Below, piece by piece: positions 33,611 through 42,752 of a stretch of 64,000 nt of DNA. Numbering within the stretch: the first letter of the stretch is position 1; every line of letters starts with the position of its first letter. The translations under genes and the position numbers were made by a program. The stretch is from assembly GCF_009937955.1 (NCBI RefSeq), contig NZ_AP018439.1, positions 1,922,001 to 1,986,000 of the forward strand, given 5' to 3'. Source of the DNA: Undibacterium sp. KW1 (GTDB lineage Bacteria; Pseudomonadota; Gammaproteobacteria; Burkholderiales; Burkholderiaceae_D). The notes beneath the pieces were generated by a model that made no database searches, was not told the origin of the DNA, and saw only the letters and a list, made by a program, of their open reading frames with translations.

Positions 33611-34321
33611 TTAGAAACTACCGGCAAACTGATAACGCTTACCCGGATGCCACATCGTCACACAGGTAGCGATCATGTCGCGTGATCTGGTCGTTCTGTG
33701 CAAGACCAGACAGGCTTCTTTGGCTGAGATATGCAGCATCTCGGCGATCTGTTTAGGTGGCAGCACTGCCTCTATGCTGTAATCAACTCCTTGCAAGGGC
33801 GCGACTGCCACCAGGTATTCATTAGGCGTCATGGTGCTGAAGTCTTGTTGCAGGTATTCTGGAGTGACACTGGAGTTGACCCAGCGGTCTTCAACCTGTA
33901 TCGCCACATCGTTCTCAAAATGGACGATGACGGAATGGAATAAGCTATGGCCCGCCTTGACCTGGAATTTTGCTGCCAGTTGCTCGCTCGCGATTTCTGC
34001 TTTTAACTCATGCAGTTCGCTGCGGTGAGTATGGCCACGTGAGCGGATTTCTTCTGCGATGCTTTTGATTGCCACCAGCGTTGCCTGGTATTTTTGTTGT
34101 GCCACATAAGTGCCTGAGCCCTGTATGCGCGTCAGGATTTGTTCGCTGGTCAGTTCGCGCACGGCGCGGTTGACAGTCATGCGCGAGACACCAAACTGGC
34201 TGGCCAGCGCAGTTTCGGCGGGGATGGCATCGCCTTCTTTCCACTTGCCTGACTGGATTTCCTGGAGCAGGGTATCTTTGATGACTTGAAACGCTGGGGT
34301 ATCTGGCTTGCTGGGTTTCAC
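33611..34321 (-). CDS. hutC: Histidine utilization repressor (GntR family)
   Basis: A 236-residue GntR/HutC protein: N-terminal winged helix (FQVIKDTLLQEIQSGKW, ETALASQFGVSRMTVNRAVR, ILTRIQGSGTYV) and a C-terminal UTRA ligand domain with FHSVIVHFENDVAIQVEDRWVN, where the key piece is VAIQVEDRWVN, and a tail LHRTTRSRDMIATCVTMWHPG. HutC binds urocanate and releases hut operators. The start is GTG at 34321. It is 4.3 kb from hutU with unrelated genes between, but the palindrome at 38473 matches known HutC sites, so it very likely controls the hut genes here. Confidence 0.9.
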   Translation of the reverse strand: MKPSKPDTPAFQVIKDTLLQEIQSGKWKEGDAIPAETALASQFGVSRMTVNRAVRELTSEQILTRIQGSGTYVAQQKYQATLVAIKSIAEEIRSRGHTHRSELHELKAEIASEQLAAKFQVKAGHSLFHSVIVHFENDVAIQVEDRWVNSSVTPEYLQQDFSTMTPNEYLVAVAPLQGVDYSIEAVLPPKQIAEMLHISAKEACLVLHRTTRSRDMIATCVTMWHPGKRYQFAGSF

Positions 34322-34400
34322 AGTATGGCTGACATGGGAGTGATAGGTGTTTGCATTTTCTCATAGCATAGCGGTGATAGCGAATATATTGGCAGGCACT

Positions 34401-34440
34401 GTCACTAAGTGTCACTAAGTGTCACTTGGTGTCACTTACT
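34401..34440. repeat. Four tandem 10-bp repeats
   Basis: Units GTCACTAAGT, GTCACTAAGT, GTCACTTGGT and GTCACTTACT follow each other without gaps. The 10-bp period places each copy on the same DNA face. They lie 80 bp upstream of the hutC start and 12 bp beyond the end of the LysR gene. They could be protein-binding sites for hutC control or a simple slippage repeat. Confidence 0.6.
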
Positions 34441-34451
34441 ATCCCTTAATC

Positions 34452-35382
34452 TCACTTCTTGCGCGGTGACGCAGAAAATTTACCGGCAATATCCAGCTCA
34501 CGAAAACGCATGAGGATGAAATCGACAAACAGCCTGGTCTTGGCTGGCATCAGCTTGCTGCTGGCGTAGTAGAGGGAAATGGGGCCAATATCCGCATACC
34601 AGTTGGGCAACAGGCGTAGCAATGCGCCGTTTTCCAGGTAAGGCATGCAGCCTGGGCACCATGGCAACACCCAAATCCAGCAAGGCAGCACGGCACATGG
34701 CTTCCGGGTCATCCATGATGATGCGCGTCTTCAATTCTATGTGTGCTTCTTCACCCGCAGCATTGCGCAGCGTCCACGAGCGCAGCCTGCCACTTTTTGG
34801 CGAACGGCGCATGATGCCGTCCAGATGAGCCAGGTCTGCGGGTTTTGCTGGCATTTTGTGAGCCGCGATATAGGCTGGCGAAGCGACCGGTATGACATGA
34901 GCACGCCCGATTTCACGCGCAATAACACCCGGCACCAGTTCTATGCCACCGCCTATGGCAACATCAAAACCCTCAGCGATGATATCTACGCTGCGGTTGT
35001 CAAAATGCAGGTCGGGTATGACATCAGGGTAGGTATTAATAAAATCATTCACCGCAGGCAAAACATAATCTCGCCCAAAGGCCAGTGCCAGGCTGATCTT
35101 TAATACGCCAGCGGGTTTGCCTGCGACACTTTCTACATTTGCCAATGCGGCCTGTATGCTGTCCAGCCCGCCCTTGATCTGCGCCAGAAATACTTCTCCC
35201 GCCTCCGTCAGCATCAGGCTGCGCGTGCTGCGCTGAAACAGGCGTATGCCCAGCCGCGATTCCAGCTTGGCGACGTTCTTGCTGACAGCCGCTGGCGTCA
35301 GGCCCAGGTTACGTGCTGCCTGGGAAAAGCTGCCTGCCTCGGCACTACGAACGAAAGATTCTATGCTCGCCAGTGTCTCCAT
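34452..35382 (-). pseudogene. LysR-family regulator with a frameshift near the C-terminus
   Basis: From ATG 35382 the frame gives a LysR helix-turn-helix (FSQAARNLGLTPAAVSKNVAKLE) and most of the substrate-binding domain to AALLDLGVAMVPRLHA. It then leaves the family pattern. The expected ending is found in another frame: YLENGALLRLLPNWYADIGP and further to the stop at 34452. The switch lies around 34638-34650 and is explained by one surplus base (or two missing). It is divergent from an SDR gene that such regulators usually control. Without the shift it is intact, about 309 residues. Pseudogene or sequence error cannot be decided. Confidence 0.8.
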
Positions 35383-35429
35383 GATTTCCTCTGCCTTCAG
35401 TCTTTAATTTTGATTATTAGCTTCAAGCT

Positions 35430-35452
35430 ACTTTCAACCTTTGGTTGAAAGT
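35430..35452. promoter_or_regulatory. Palindromic operator candidate between lysR and SDR genes
   Basis: Ten-base arms ACTTTCAACC (35430-35439) and GGTTGAAAGT (35443-35452) are perfect inverted repeats around TTT. A shorter palindrome TAGCT-TCA-AGCTA ends at its left edge (35418-35430). It lies about 50-70 bp upstream of the LysR start and 120 bp upstream of the SDR start, the place expected for a LysR-type binding site. Confidence 0.65.
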
Positions 35453-35574
35453 AATGTTATTGATTATGGACTACTTGTAATCATTTAAAAAGCACAAAAT
35501 AGCTACATCCAATCACGGATTAAAGAAATTAAACCGAATCAAACTTAAGTAAGCCAACTACACAGGAGAACGAC

Positions 35575-36366
35575 ATGACACAAGCACTCAACACACAAGC
35601 ACTTAGCACACAAGCAAATACATCCAAAGCAAACCTGGCCGGTAAAACAGCACTGGTCACTGGCGGTTCACGCGGCATAGGTGCTGCCATTGCACGCAAG
35701 CTGGCAACAGATGGCGCAGCAGTTGCGATCACTTATTCCAGCAGTGCACAGCAGGCAGAACAACTGATTGCGGATATACGCTCAACTGGCGGCAAGGCAT
35801 TGGCTATTCGTGCTGATGCGCAAGATGCAGATGCCGTCAAACAGGCAGTGGCAAAAACGGTCGCAGAATTTGGCGGTCTTGATATCCTGGTCAACAATGC
35901 AGGGGCGCTGGTCGCCGGTGGCATTGCAGATATCAGCATGGATGATTATCAACGCCTGATTGCTGTCAACGTGACAGGCGTGTTTGTTGCCTCGCAAGAA
36001 GCGCAACGCCACATGAAAGAGGGTGGCCGCATCATCAATATAGGCAGTGTCAACAGTGATTATGTGCCAGTACCTGGCCTGTCGCTGTATGCGCTGACCA
36101 AGGGTGCGGTAGCTTCTTTCACTCGCGGCCTGGCACGTGATCTGGGCGCACGTGGCATCACCGTTAATAATGTACAGCCCGGCCCGGTTGATACAGAAAT
36201 GAATCCGGCCAACGGTGCTTTTGCCGACACCATGCGCAGCTACATGGCGACCGGAAAATATGGCACTGGCACACAGATCGCCAGCCTGGTTGCTTATCTG
36301 GCGAGTGAAGATGCAGCATTCATTACCGGTGCCAACCTCAAGGCAGACGGTGGCTTTGATGCCTGA
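35575..36366 (+). CDS. SDR-family oxidoreductase (3-oxoacyl-ACP reductase-like)
   Basis: A 263-residue classical short-chain dehydrogenase: the NAD(P) motif TGGSRGIG (residues 30-37), the NNAG motif in LVNNAGALVAGG, and the Tyr-x3-Lys active site in SLYALTKGAVASF. The N-terminus carries an unusual repeated LNTQALSTQA stretch of about 18 residues before the domain. AGGAG lies six bases before the ATG. It is divergent from the LysR gene and likely its target. A terminator follows. Substrate unknown; the FabG-like label is only by family. Confidence 0.88.
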   Translation: MTQALNTQALSTQANTSKANLAGKTALVTGGSRGIGAAIARKLATDGAAVAITYSSSAQQAEQLIADIRSTGGKALAIRADAQDADAVKQAVAKTVAEFGGLDILVNNAGALVAGGIADISMDDYQRLIAVNVTGVFVASQEAQRHMKEGGRIINIGSVNSDYVPVPGLSLYALTKGAVASFTRGLARDLGARGITVNNVQPGPVDTEMNPANGAFADTMRSYMATGKYGTGTQIASLVAYLASEDAAFITGANLKADGGFDA

Positions 36367-36407
36367 TATGCTTGATGCGGGCGGATAAAAAAATGCATGA
36401 ATCAAAG

Positions 36408-36453
36408 AGCCGGATTGCTTGCAGGTTAGTGCAGCGCAGCCCGGCTTTTTTTT
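36408..36453 (+). terminator. Rho-independent terminator after the SDR gene
   Basis: Stem AGCCGG (36408-36413) with CCGGCT (36441-36446) and a 27-nt loop that can form further pairs, followed by a run of T. Confidence 0.7.
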
Positions 36454-36545
36454 GTGTGACGATAATGGCCGAATCCGGCCGGATATATCCTGTCTCATTG
36501 CGTAAGATGTCGATGTTTTCTACCTGATTAACATTTGGAGTTTTC

Positions 36546-37352
36546 ATGACAGCCACAAGCTTCAGTACATTCAAAGAATTGCACGAGGGCAGTACACCCT
36601 TGTTGTTGCCCAATGCCTGGGATGCCGCCAGTGCTATCCTGTTTGAGCGTGATGGTGCCTCAGCGGTTGCCACATCCAGTGCCTCGCTGGCCTGGGCGCT
36701 GGGTTATGCGGACGGTGGTACCTTGCCACGCGAAGAATTGCTGGCAGCCGTACGACGCATCATGCGTGTCATCAAAGTGCCTTTGTCCGTGGATATTGAA
36801 GATGGCTATAGCGATGATGCCGACGCCGTTGCTGACCTGGTAGCAGACCTGCAGCACTATGGCGTGGCTGGTATCAATCTTGAAGATGGCGGTGGTACAC
36901 CTGAGTTGCTGGTCGCAAAAATCAAGGCCATCCGTAGCAAGCTGGCTGGTGCCGGATTTTTCATCAACGCCAGGACAGATGTTTATCTGCGTGGGCTGGC
37001 AAGTGGCGATGCTGCCATACAAATGGCGATTGGCCGTGCGCAAGCCTATCAGGCTGCCGGAGCCAGTGCAGCATTTTTGCCAGGGCTATGCGATGCTGAA
37101 ACCATTTCTGCAATTGCACAGGCACTCGATATTCCGGTCAACATCATGGCTGTGCCAGGCATGCCAGAAATCAGCCAATTGTTCGCTGCTGGCTGTCGTC
37201 GTTTTTCGCTAGGGCCTGTGCCTTTCCAGCTTGCTTATCACCACGCCAGAGAAGGTGTGCACCCGTTTTTGCATCAGGGGCAGACAGCTTCATTATTCAA
37301 ACATGAGCTAAGCTATCCATCTATGAATGCGGCTTTGAATGTTGATGGCTGA
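36546..37352 (+). CDS. Isocitrate lyase/PEP mutase family protein
   Basis: A 268-residue TIM-barrel protein of the ICL/PEPM superfamily: LLPNAWDAASAILFE near the start, LSVDIEDGYSDDADAV with the metal-binding Asp/Glu (residues about 80-90), VAGINLEDGGG, and FFINARTDVYLRG. Members cleave or rearrange C-C or P-C bonds in 2-methylisocitrate, oxaloacetate or phosphonopyruvate. The short oxaloacetate-decarboxylase/carboxyphosphonoenolpyruvate-type group fits best, but the substrate is not assignable. TTGGAG precedes the ATG. Confidence 0.85.
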   Translation: MTATSFSTFKELHEGSTPLLLPNAWDAASAILFERDGASAVATSSASLAWALGYADGGTLPREELLAAVRRIMRVIKVPLSVDIEDGYSDDADAVADLVADLQHYGVAGINLEDGGGTPELLVAKIKAIRSKLAGAGFFINARTDVYLRGLASGDAAIQMAIGRAQAYQAAGASAAFLPGLCDAETISAIAQALDIPVNIMAVPGMPEISQLFAAGCRRFSLGPVPFQLAYHHAREGVHPFLHQGQTASLFKHELSYPSMNAALNVDG

Positions 37353-37377
37353 CATGTATTGCTAATACTTGGATAAA

Positions 37378-37402
37378 CAGATCATCCATGCAGGATGATC
37401 TG
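37378..37402 (-). terminator. Hairpin between convergent genes
   Basis: Ten-base arms CAGATCATCC (37378-37387) and GGATGATCTG (37393-37402) with a 5-nt loop. The T-tract is weak on both strands (TTTATCC on the minus strand), so termination may be modest. It lies between convergent ICL/PEPM and GNAT genes. Confidence 0.55.
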
Positions 37403-37434
37403 AAAAAATATTCCTGATTTTGTCCGGGTTTAAT

Positions 37435-37914
37435 TCAGGGCGTGAGTGGCAATACCCACGCTTCCCAATCCCTTACTGGTTCACCGCCAAACTGTCGGTA
37501 AAACTGTTTTGCATTGCTATTGTCTGGCAGCACATCCCATTTTAATCTGCCACAGCCATGCCGCCTGGCATCGGCGATGACGGTTTCCATCAATGCCTTG
37601 CCTATGCCAAGCTGGCGTGCAGTTGCGCTGACATACAATTCTTTGAGTCGCCAGTCAGGGCGCAGGTCATAGGTGAAGGCGATTTCGACCAGGACTGCAT
37701 AGCCCAGCAAAGCCCCCGTTGGTGCCGCCGCCACATATGCCCTGAATTGTGGCTGTTCTGTATCCAGGCCGCGTTCCAGTAAATCTTTAGCTGTGACGCT
37801 AAATTCAGCGAGGTAGCCTTCAAAGGCGGCCAGTTCGCGCATCAGTTGTAACAAGGCTGTTGCGTCGCTGGCCAGAGCAGGGCGTACGCTGAATTCAGTT
37901 GCTCCTGCGCTCAT
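37435..37914 (-). CDS. GNAT-family N-acetyltransferase
   Basis: A 159-residue acetyl-CoA-dependent acyltransferase. The central strand and helix with the acetyl-CoA loop are LKELYVSATARQLGIGKALMETV (QLGIGKAL is the Q/RxxGxG/A motif, residues about 100-107). The C-terminal KWDVLPDNSNAKQFYRQFGG also matches the fold. It resembles the diamine/thialysine acetyltransferase-like subgroup, but the substrate is open. The start ATGA overlaps the rhodanese stop, so the two are coupled. Confidence 0.88.
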   Translation of the reverse strand: MSAGATEFSVRPALASDATALLQLMRELAAFEGYLAEFSVTAKDLLERGLDTEQPQFRAYVAAAPTGALLGYAVLVEIAFTYDLRPDWRLKELYVSATARQLGIGKALMETVIADARRHGCGRLKWDVLPDNSNAKQFYRQFGGEPVRDWEAWVLPLTP

Positions 37915-38318
37915 GCCAGTTCAGTGACTTCTGTTGTCAGGCTAAAACCTTCATCCAGCCAGCCTGTGACGCCGCCTATCATGATTTTGACGGGACGACC
38001 AAGCTGCGCCAGCCTGATCGCCGCCTTGGTTGCACCGTTGCAATGCGGGCCGGCGCAATAAGTCACAAACAAGGTATCAGCCGGATAGCTGGCCAGTTTG
38101 GACGCAATGATCTTGCCTCTGAGCAGGTTGATCGCGCCAGGTACGTGCCCTTTGGCATAAGACTCGGGGCTGCGCACGTCCAGCAAGACAAAATCGGCCT
38201 TGCCTTCAGACATGGCGTGGTGGGTATCCCAGCAATCTGTCTCAAAACGCAGGCTGTCTGCAAAATGGGCGATGGCTTCCTGACTGCTGGCTGCGGCGAC
38301 TTCAGTAACGACGGACAT
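37911..38318 (-). CDS. Rhodanese-like domain protein
   Basis: A 135-residue single rhodanese domain. It has the CH2A-like segment VLLDVRSPESYAKGHVPGAINL and the active-site loop TYCAGPHCNGA, in which the Cys (YCAG) is the persulfide carrier. These enzymes transfer sulfane sulfur or act in sulfur trafficking. It is the first gene of a leftward pair with the GNAT gene and is divergent from hutU. Confidence 0.88.
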   Translation of the reverse strand: MSVVTEVAAASSQEAIAHFADSLRFETDCWDTHHAMSEGKADFVLLDVRSPESYAKGHVPGAINLLRGKIIASKLASYPADTLFVTYCAGPHCNGATKAAIRLAQLGRPVKIMIGGVTGWLDEGFSLTTEVTELA

Positions 38319-38620
38319 GGTTTTTGCCTTTCATGGGTGGGTTGACTATGTAGCTATTCTCGACTTTTTTAGCACGGGTAAATAGTGTCGTTAACGGCAT
38401 GATCCAGTAATATCGCGCCAAAGTGGCGCATGACTAAATTTTTTGCACAGTCCTCTTATTATTCGCTTGCAAAAGTTGTATATACAACTTAAACTTTCTC
38501 TCAATGATTCAGCTTTGTCCGGTTTTGTGCGTGTTTGCTGGTTTGACCGGATTCTTAAATTGGGCGGTACATCTGCGATTTTGCCGCTATCCTGTATTCA
38601 CTGACTGATGGAGAGAGACT
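38319..38620. other. Divergent regulatory region upstream of hutU
   Basis: 302 bp between the rhodanese gene and hutU, with no gene. It contains the HutC-type operator at 38473-38490. A TTGCAA at 38466-38471 and TTAAAC at 38489-38494 are 17 bp apart and could be the -35 and -10 boxes flanking the operator, so repressor binding would block polymerase. Confidence 0.6.
38473..38490. promoter_or_regulatory. HutC operator of the hut operon
   Basis: AAGTTGTATATACAACTT is a perfect 18-bp palindrome. Its core TTGTATATACAA matches the HutC sites known from Pseudomonas (CTTGTATGTACAAG type). It lies about 130 bp upstream of hutU. Confidence 0.9.
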
Positions 38621-40321
38621 ATGAACAACGATCCACGCTGGGATGCCAGCCGCGAAATCCACGCACCACGCGGCGCAGAAAAAACCTGCAAGACCTGGGT
38701 AGCCGAAGCGGCTTACCGCATGATCCAGAATAATCTTGACCCTGCAGTAGCAGAAAACCCAAAGCATCTGGTCGTCTATGGCGGCATAGGCCGCGCAGCC
38801 CGCAATTGGGAATGCTATGACCAGATACTGGCATCGCTGAAAGAACTGGGTGAAGATGAAACCCTGCTGATACAGTCCGGCAAACCGGTAGGCGTATTCA
38901 AGACGCACGAAGACGCACCTCGCGTGCTGATCGCCAATTCCAACCTGGTACCAAAATGGGCCAACTGGGAACATTTCAATGAACTCGACCGCAAGGGCCT
39001 GTTCATGTACGGCCAGATGACTGCCGGTAGCTGGATTTATATAGGCACGCAAGGCATCGTCCAGGGTACGTATGAAACCTTTGCCGAGGCTGGCCGCCAG
39101 CATTTCAATGGTGACTGGGGTGGCCGCTGGATATTGACTGCGGGCCTCGGTGGCATGGGTGGCGCACAACCTTTGGCTGCCAGCTTTGCCGGTGCAGTAT
39201 CCCTCAATATCGAATGCCAGCAATCAAGCATAGACTTCCGCCTGCGTACGCGCTATGTCGATAAGCAAGCCAAAGATCTTGATGACGCCTTGGCACTCAT
39301 CAAACATCATTGCGACCGTAAAGAAGCGGTGTCGATTGCCTTGCTCGGCAATGCTGCAGAAATCTTGCCAGAACTGGTCAAGCGCGCAAAAGCGGGTGGC
39401 ATGAAACCTGATCTGGTAACCGATCAAACTTCTGCCCATGACCTCATCAATGGTTACCTGCCTATAGGCTGGACAGTGGCTGAATGGAAGGCTGCGCAAC
39501 AAGACGTAGCTCAGCATGCCAAACTGACTGCCGATGCATCCCAAGCCTGCGCTGTGCATGTACAAGCCATGCTGGATTTTCACGCCATGGGTATCCCAAC
39601 TGTTGATTATGGTAATAACATCCGCCAGGTGGCTTTTGACACTGGCGTCAAGAATGCCTTTGACTTCCCTGGCTTTGTACCTGCGTATATCCGCCCGCTG
39701 TTCTGCGATGGCAAAGGTCCGTTCCGCTGGGTAGCTCTGTCAGGTGACCCGGAAGATATCCGCAAGACCGATGCCAAGATCAAGGAGCTGTTCCCAGAGA
39801 ATAAGGGCGTACACAAATGGTTGGAAATGGCGGGTGAGCGCATCGCCTTCCAGGGTTTGCCAGCGCGTATTTGCTGGCTCGGCTTGGGTGAGCGTCATAT
39901 CGCTGGTCTGGCCTTCAATGAAATGGTCAAGAATGGCGAATTGAAAGCGCCTGTCGTCATTGGCCGTGACCACCTTGATACAGGTTCAGTCGCCAGCCCC
40001 AACCGTGAAACCGAAGGCATGCGCGATGGTACGGATGCAGTGTCCGATTGGCCATTGCTGAATGCTTTGTTGAATACTGCTGGCGGTGCCAGCTGGGTAT
40101 CGCTGCATCATGGTGGTGGTGTGGGCATGGGTTATTCTCAGCATTCTGGCATGGTCATTGTTGCTGATGGTACCGAAGCTGCCGCTAAACGTCTTGCACG
40201 TGTGCTGGTCAATGACTGCGGTTCTGGCGTCATGCGTCATGCGGATGCTGGATATGAGCAGGCTGTTGCTTGTGCTGAGCGTGAGGGTTTACATTTGCCT
40301 ATGATTAAGGGCGGTAAGTAA
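38621..40321 (+). CDS. hutU: Urocanate hydratase
   Basis: NAD-dependent lyase that converts urocanate to 4-imidazolone-5-propionate, the second step of histidine degradation. The 566-residue product has the full family length. Recognisable parts include [39 protein letters not shown] ([10 protein letters not shown]), the Rossmann-like [16 protein letters not shown], and the [19 protein letters not shown] end. GGAGAG lies just before ATG 38621. The HutC operator upstream shows control by urocanate. Confidence 0.97.
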   Translation: MNNDPRWDASREIHAPRGAEKTCKTWVAEAAYRMIQNNLDPAVAENPKHLVVYGGIGRAARNWECYDQILASLKELGEDETLLIQSGKPVGVFKTHEDAPRVLIANSNLVPKWANWEHFNELDRKGLFMYGQMTAGSWIYIGTQGIVQGTYETFAEAGRQHFNGDWGGRWILTAGLGGMGGAQPLAASFAGAVSLNIECQQSSIDFRLRTRYVDKQAKDLDDALALIKHHCDRKEAVSIALLGNAAEILPELVKRAKAGGMKPDLVTDQTSAHDLINGYLPIGWTVAEWKAAQQDVAQHAKLTADASQACAVHVQAMLDFHAMGIPTVDYGNNIRQVAFDTGVKNAFDFPGFVPAYIRPLFCDGKGPFRWVALSGDPEDIRKTDAKIKELFPENKGVHKWLEMAGERIAFQGLPARICWLGLGERHIAGLAFNEMVKNGELKAPVVIGRDHLDTGSVASPNRETEGMRDGTDAVSDWPLLNALLNTAGGASWVSLHHGGGVGMGYSQHSGMVIVADGTEAAAKRLARVLVNDCGSGVMRHADAGYEQAVACAEREGLHLPMIKGGK

Positions 40322-40343
40322 GCATAAGTGATTGGGGTAATTC

Positions 40344-40462
40344 CGTAGGTTGGGCTACGGTTTACCAGCCCAACACTCAGCGTTTAAAGAACGTTTTTTT
40401 TCATCGACGGCCCAGTGTTGGGCTGATGAGGCGTAGCCTGGCGAGGCCCGGCCCAACCTACA
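40344..40462. repeat. Nested inverted-repeat element between hutU and hutH
   Basis: Outer arms GTAGGTTGGGC (40345-40355) and GCCCAACCTAC (40451-40461), and inner arms AGCCCAACACT (40367-40377) and AGTGTTGGGCT (40414-40424), are all perfect. The 189-bp gap between two operon genes is mostly filled by it. GTAGGTTGGGC-type intergenic repeats are widespread in bacterial genomes. On RNA it would fold into a long structure that could affect hutU/hutH expression balance. Confidence 0.75.
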
Positions 40463-40510
40463 AAAGCTAACTGCGCAAACGACGACATTAAAAGTATTCA
40501 GGAAAAACAC

Positions 40511-42052
40511 ATGAGTAATCATTTTGAAATTCAACCCGGCCAATTCACGCTGAGCGACTTGCGCTCTATCTGGATCAAGGCCCAGCCTTTGAAGCTGGCA
40601 GAATCTGCCTATGCAGCCATCAATGCATCATCTGCCACCATCGATAAAATCGTCGCCAAGGGTGATGCTGCTTATGGCATCAATACCGGTTTTGGCAAAC
40701 TGGCCAAGACCCGTATCCCTGACGATCAACTGGAACTCTTGCAGCGCAATCTCATCCTTTCGCATTCTGTTGGCTCTGGCGAATTGATTTCTGATGAAGT
40801 CGTACGCCTGATATTGGCGATGAAGATCGCTAGTCTGGCGCGTGGTGTCTCCGGCATACGTGCTTCCGTGATCGACAGCATGATCGCCATGTATAACGCA
40901 GGCATCATGCCGACTATCCCGGTCAAGGGTTCGGTGGGGGCATCCGGCGATCTGGCTCCGTTGTCGCATATGACCCTGGCTATGCTGGGTGAGGGTGATG
41001 CGCGGGTGAATGGCAAACTGGTGCCAGCCAAAGAGGCACTGTCTGCTGCGGGTATCAAGCCTGTCGTTCTGGCAGCGAAGGAAGGTCTGGCACTGATTAA
41101 CGGTACGCAAGTATCCACAGCGCTGGCATTGAATGGTCTGTTCCTGGCAGAGCGCCTGCTGGAAGCTGGTACCATTACCGGCTCCTTGTCGGTCGATGCT
41201 GCCAAGGGCAGTGATGCGCCGTTTGATGCGCGCATCCATAGCAGCCGTGGTCAGCCTGGTCAAATCGCGACAGCGCAGATTTACCGCAGCTTGCTGGAAG
41301 GTAGCGAAATCCGTCAGTCACATCTTGTCAATGATGAGCGGGTGCAAGATCCATATTGCCTGCGTTGTCAGCCACAAGTCATGGGTGCTTGCCTCGACAT
41401 CATCAATAATGCGGCACGTACTTTGCTGATAGAAGCTAATGCCGTTACTGACAATCCATTGGTGTTCGTGGAAACTGGTGAAGTCATTTCAGGTGGTAAC
41501 TTCCATGCAGAGCCTGTAGCTTTTGCGGCGGATACCCTGGCACTGGCGATAGCGGAGATAGGTTCCATCTCTGAACGCCGCATCGCCTTGCTGATCGATT
41601 CATCGATTTCTGGTCTGCCACCTTTCCTGGTGCCTTCGTCCGGCTTGAATTCTGGTTTCATGATAGCTCACGTGACAGCAGCAGCGCTGGCTTCTGAAAA
41701 CAAATCACATGCCCATCCATCCAGTGTCGATAGCATCCCGACTTCTGCGAATCAGGAAGATCATGTCAGCATGGCGACTTACGGCGCACGCCGTTTGCAT
41801 GAAATGGCACACAACACGGCGACCATCGTTGGCATAGAATTGCTGGCTGCTGCACAAGGCGTCGATTTCCATGCACCATTGCAAACATCGGTGATGTTGA
41901 AGCAAGTCCACACGCTCTTGCGCGAAAAAGTGGCTTTCTACGACAAAGACAGGTTCTTTGCCCCTGATATAGAAGCAGCAAAAGCGTTGGTCGTCGAAGG
42001 CCATTTGAGCGCACAATGCCAGCAGTTGTATCAAAATCTGTATTTGGCCTGA
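40511..42052 (+). CDS. hutH: Histidine ammonia-lyase
   Basis: Removes ammonia from L-histidine to form urocanate, the first step of histidine degradation. The 513-residue protein has the MIO-cofactor triad Ala-Ser-Gly at residues 144-146 in [15 protein letters not shown] and the active-site INTGFGKLA loop near residue 58. The substrate-binding segment [18 protein letters not shown] and the C-terminal [13 protein letters not shown] are also present. AGGAAA precedes the ATG. It follows hutU after the inverted-repeat element. Confidence 0.97.
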   Translation: MSNHFEIQPGQFTLSDLRSIWIKAQPLKLAESAYAAINASSATIDKIVAKGDAAYGINTGFGKLAKTRIPDDQLELLQRNLILSHSVGSGELISDEVVRLILAMKIASLARGVSGIRASVIDSMIAMYNAGIMPTIPVKGSVGASGDLAPLSHMTLAMLGEGDARVNGKLVPAKEALSAAGIKPVVLAAKEGLALINGTQVSTALALNGLFLAERLLEAGTITGSLSVDAAKGSDAPFDARIHSSRGQPGQIATAQIYRSLLEGSEIRQSHLVNDERVQDPYCLRCQPQVMGACLDIINNAARTLLIEANAVTDNPLVFVETGEVISGGNFHAEPVAFAADTLALAIAEIGSISERRIALLIDSSISGLPPFLVPSSGLNSGFMIAHVTAAALASENKSHAHPSSVDSIPTSANQEDHVSMATYGARRLHEMAHNTATIVGIELLAAAQGVDFHAPLQTSVMLKQVHTLLREKVAFYDKDRFFAPDIEAAKALVVEGHLSAQCQQLYQNLYLA

Positions 42053-42143
42053 TTCTGCTTGAACCCGAGCAGTTTATATTAAGATAGTGGCTCTCTCATC
42101 TGGGAGGGCCATTTTTGTATTTTGTTGAAAGCTTTTGATACCC

Positions 42144-42752
42144 ATGCGTAAGTGGACAAGATTAGACTATCAAACCATGCCGTGGAAAAATGGCGGCGGC
42201 AGCACGACTGAGCTGGCGATATTTCCAACAGATGCCAGCCTCGATCATTTCGTCTGGCGTTTGAGTACGGCGGAAGTCAGCAGCAATGGCCCGTTTTCGC
42301 ATTTTTCCCAGATAGACAGGACGCTGGCGATTTTGTCTGGTGAAGGCCTGATACTGCATAGCGATAGCGAGCAGGTTCATGGCCAAGGTGTTTTCCTCAA
42401 ACAGGACAGCCTGCCGCATCAGTTCAAAGGTGAAACACCTATCAATGCCGAACTCTTGCATGGCACCGTGCTGGACCTGAACATGATGACACGGCGCGAT
42501 GTCTGCACCCATCACATGCAAAAGCTGGAAGCTGGCAAGCATTTCATCGAAGCCAATGATGCCCAGCAGCTTTTGTTATTCTGCGCCAAAGGCAGTGCCC
42601 GTCTGGCGACAGGTGAGACTTTGCAAGACTATGATTGCTGTCTGTTTGAAGAAGAGCATGAACATCAGGGCATACGACTGAACCTGCACGCTGACGAGGG
42701 TGCTGTACTGTATCTGATACGCATACAATTTTTGAGCATGGGTGACAGTTGA
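42144..42752 (+). CDS. hutD: HutD family cupin-like protein
   Basis: A 202-residue HutD protein. The family start [23 protein letters not shown] and the segment [17 protein letters not shown] are typical, followed by the [10 protein letters not shown] cupin strand. HutD is thought to bind a hut pathway intermediate and limit flux, but its role is not well defined. ATG 42144 is preferred over TTG 42135. Its TGA overlaps the hutI start (TGATG), so translation is coupled. Confidence 0.9.
   Translation: MRKWTRLDYQTMPWKNGGGSTTELAIFPTDASLDHFVWRLSTAEVSSNGPFSHFSQIDRTLAILSGEGLILHSDSEQVHGQGVFLKQDSLPHQFKGETPINAELLHGTVLDLNMMTRRDVCTHHMQKLEAGKHFIEANDAQQLLLFCAKGSARLATGETLQDYDCCLFEEEHEHQGIRLNLHADEGAVLYLIRIQFLSMGDS

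Noticed and set aside
34401..34440. CRISPR-like reading of the four 10-bp repeats
   Set aside because: The repeats are far too short and have no spacers, and no cas gene is present.
38555..39223. A 222-codon minus-strand frame
   Set aside because: Antisense to hutU; composition is typical of a complementary shadow.
40344..40462. Insertion sequence between hutU and hutH
   Set aside because: Too short for a transposase and without a coding frame; better seen as an intergenic repeat.
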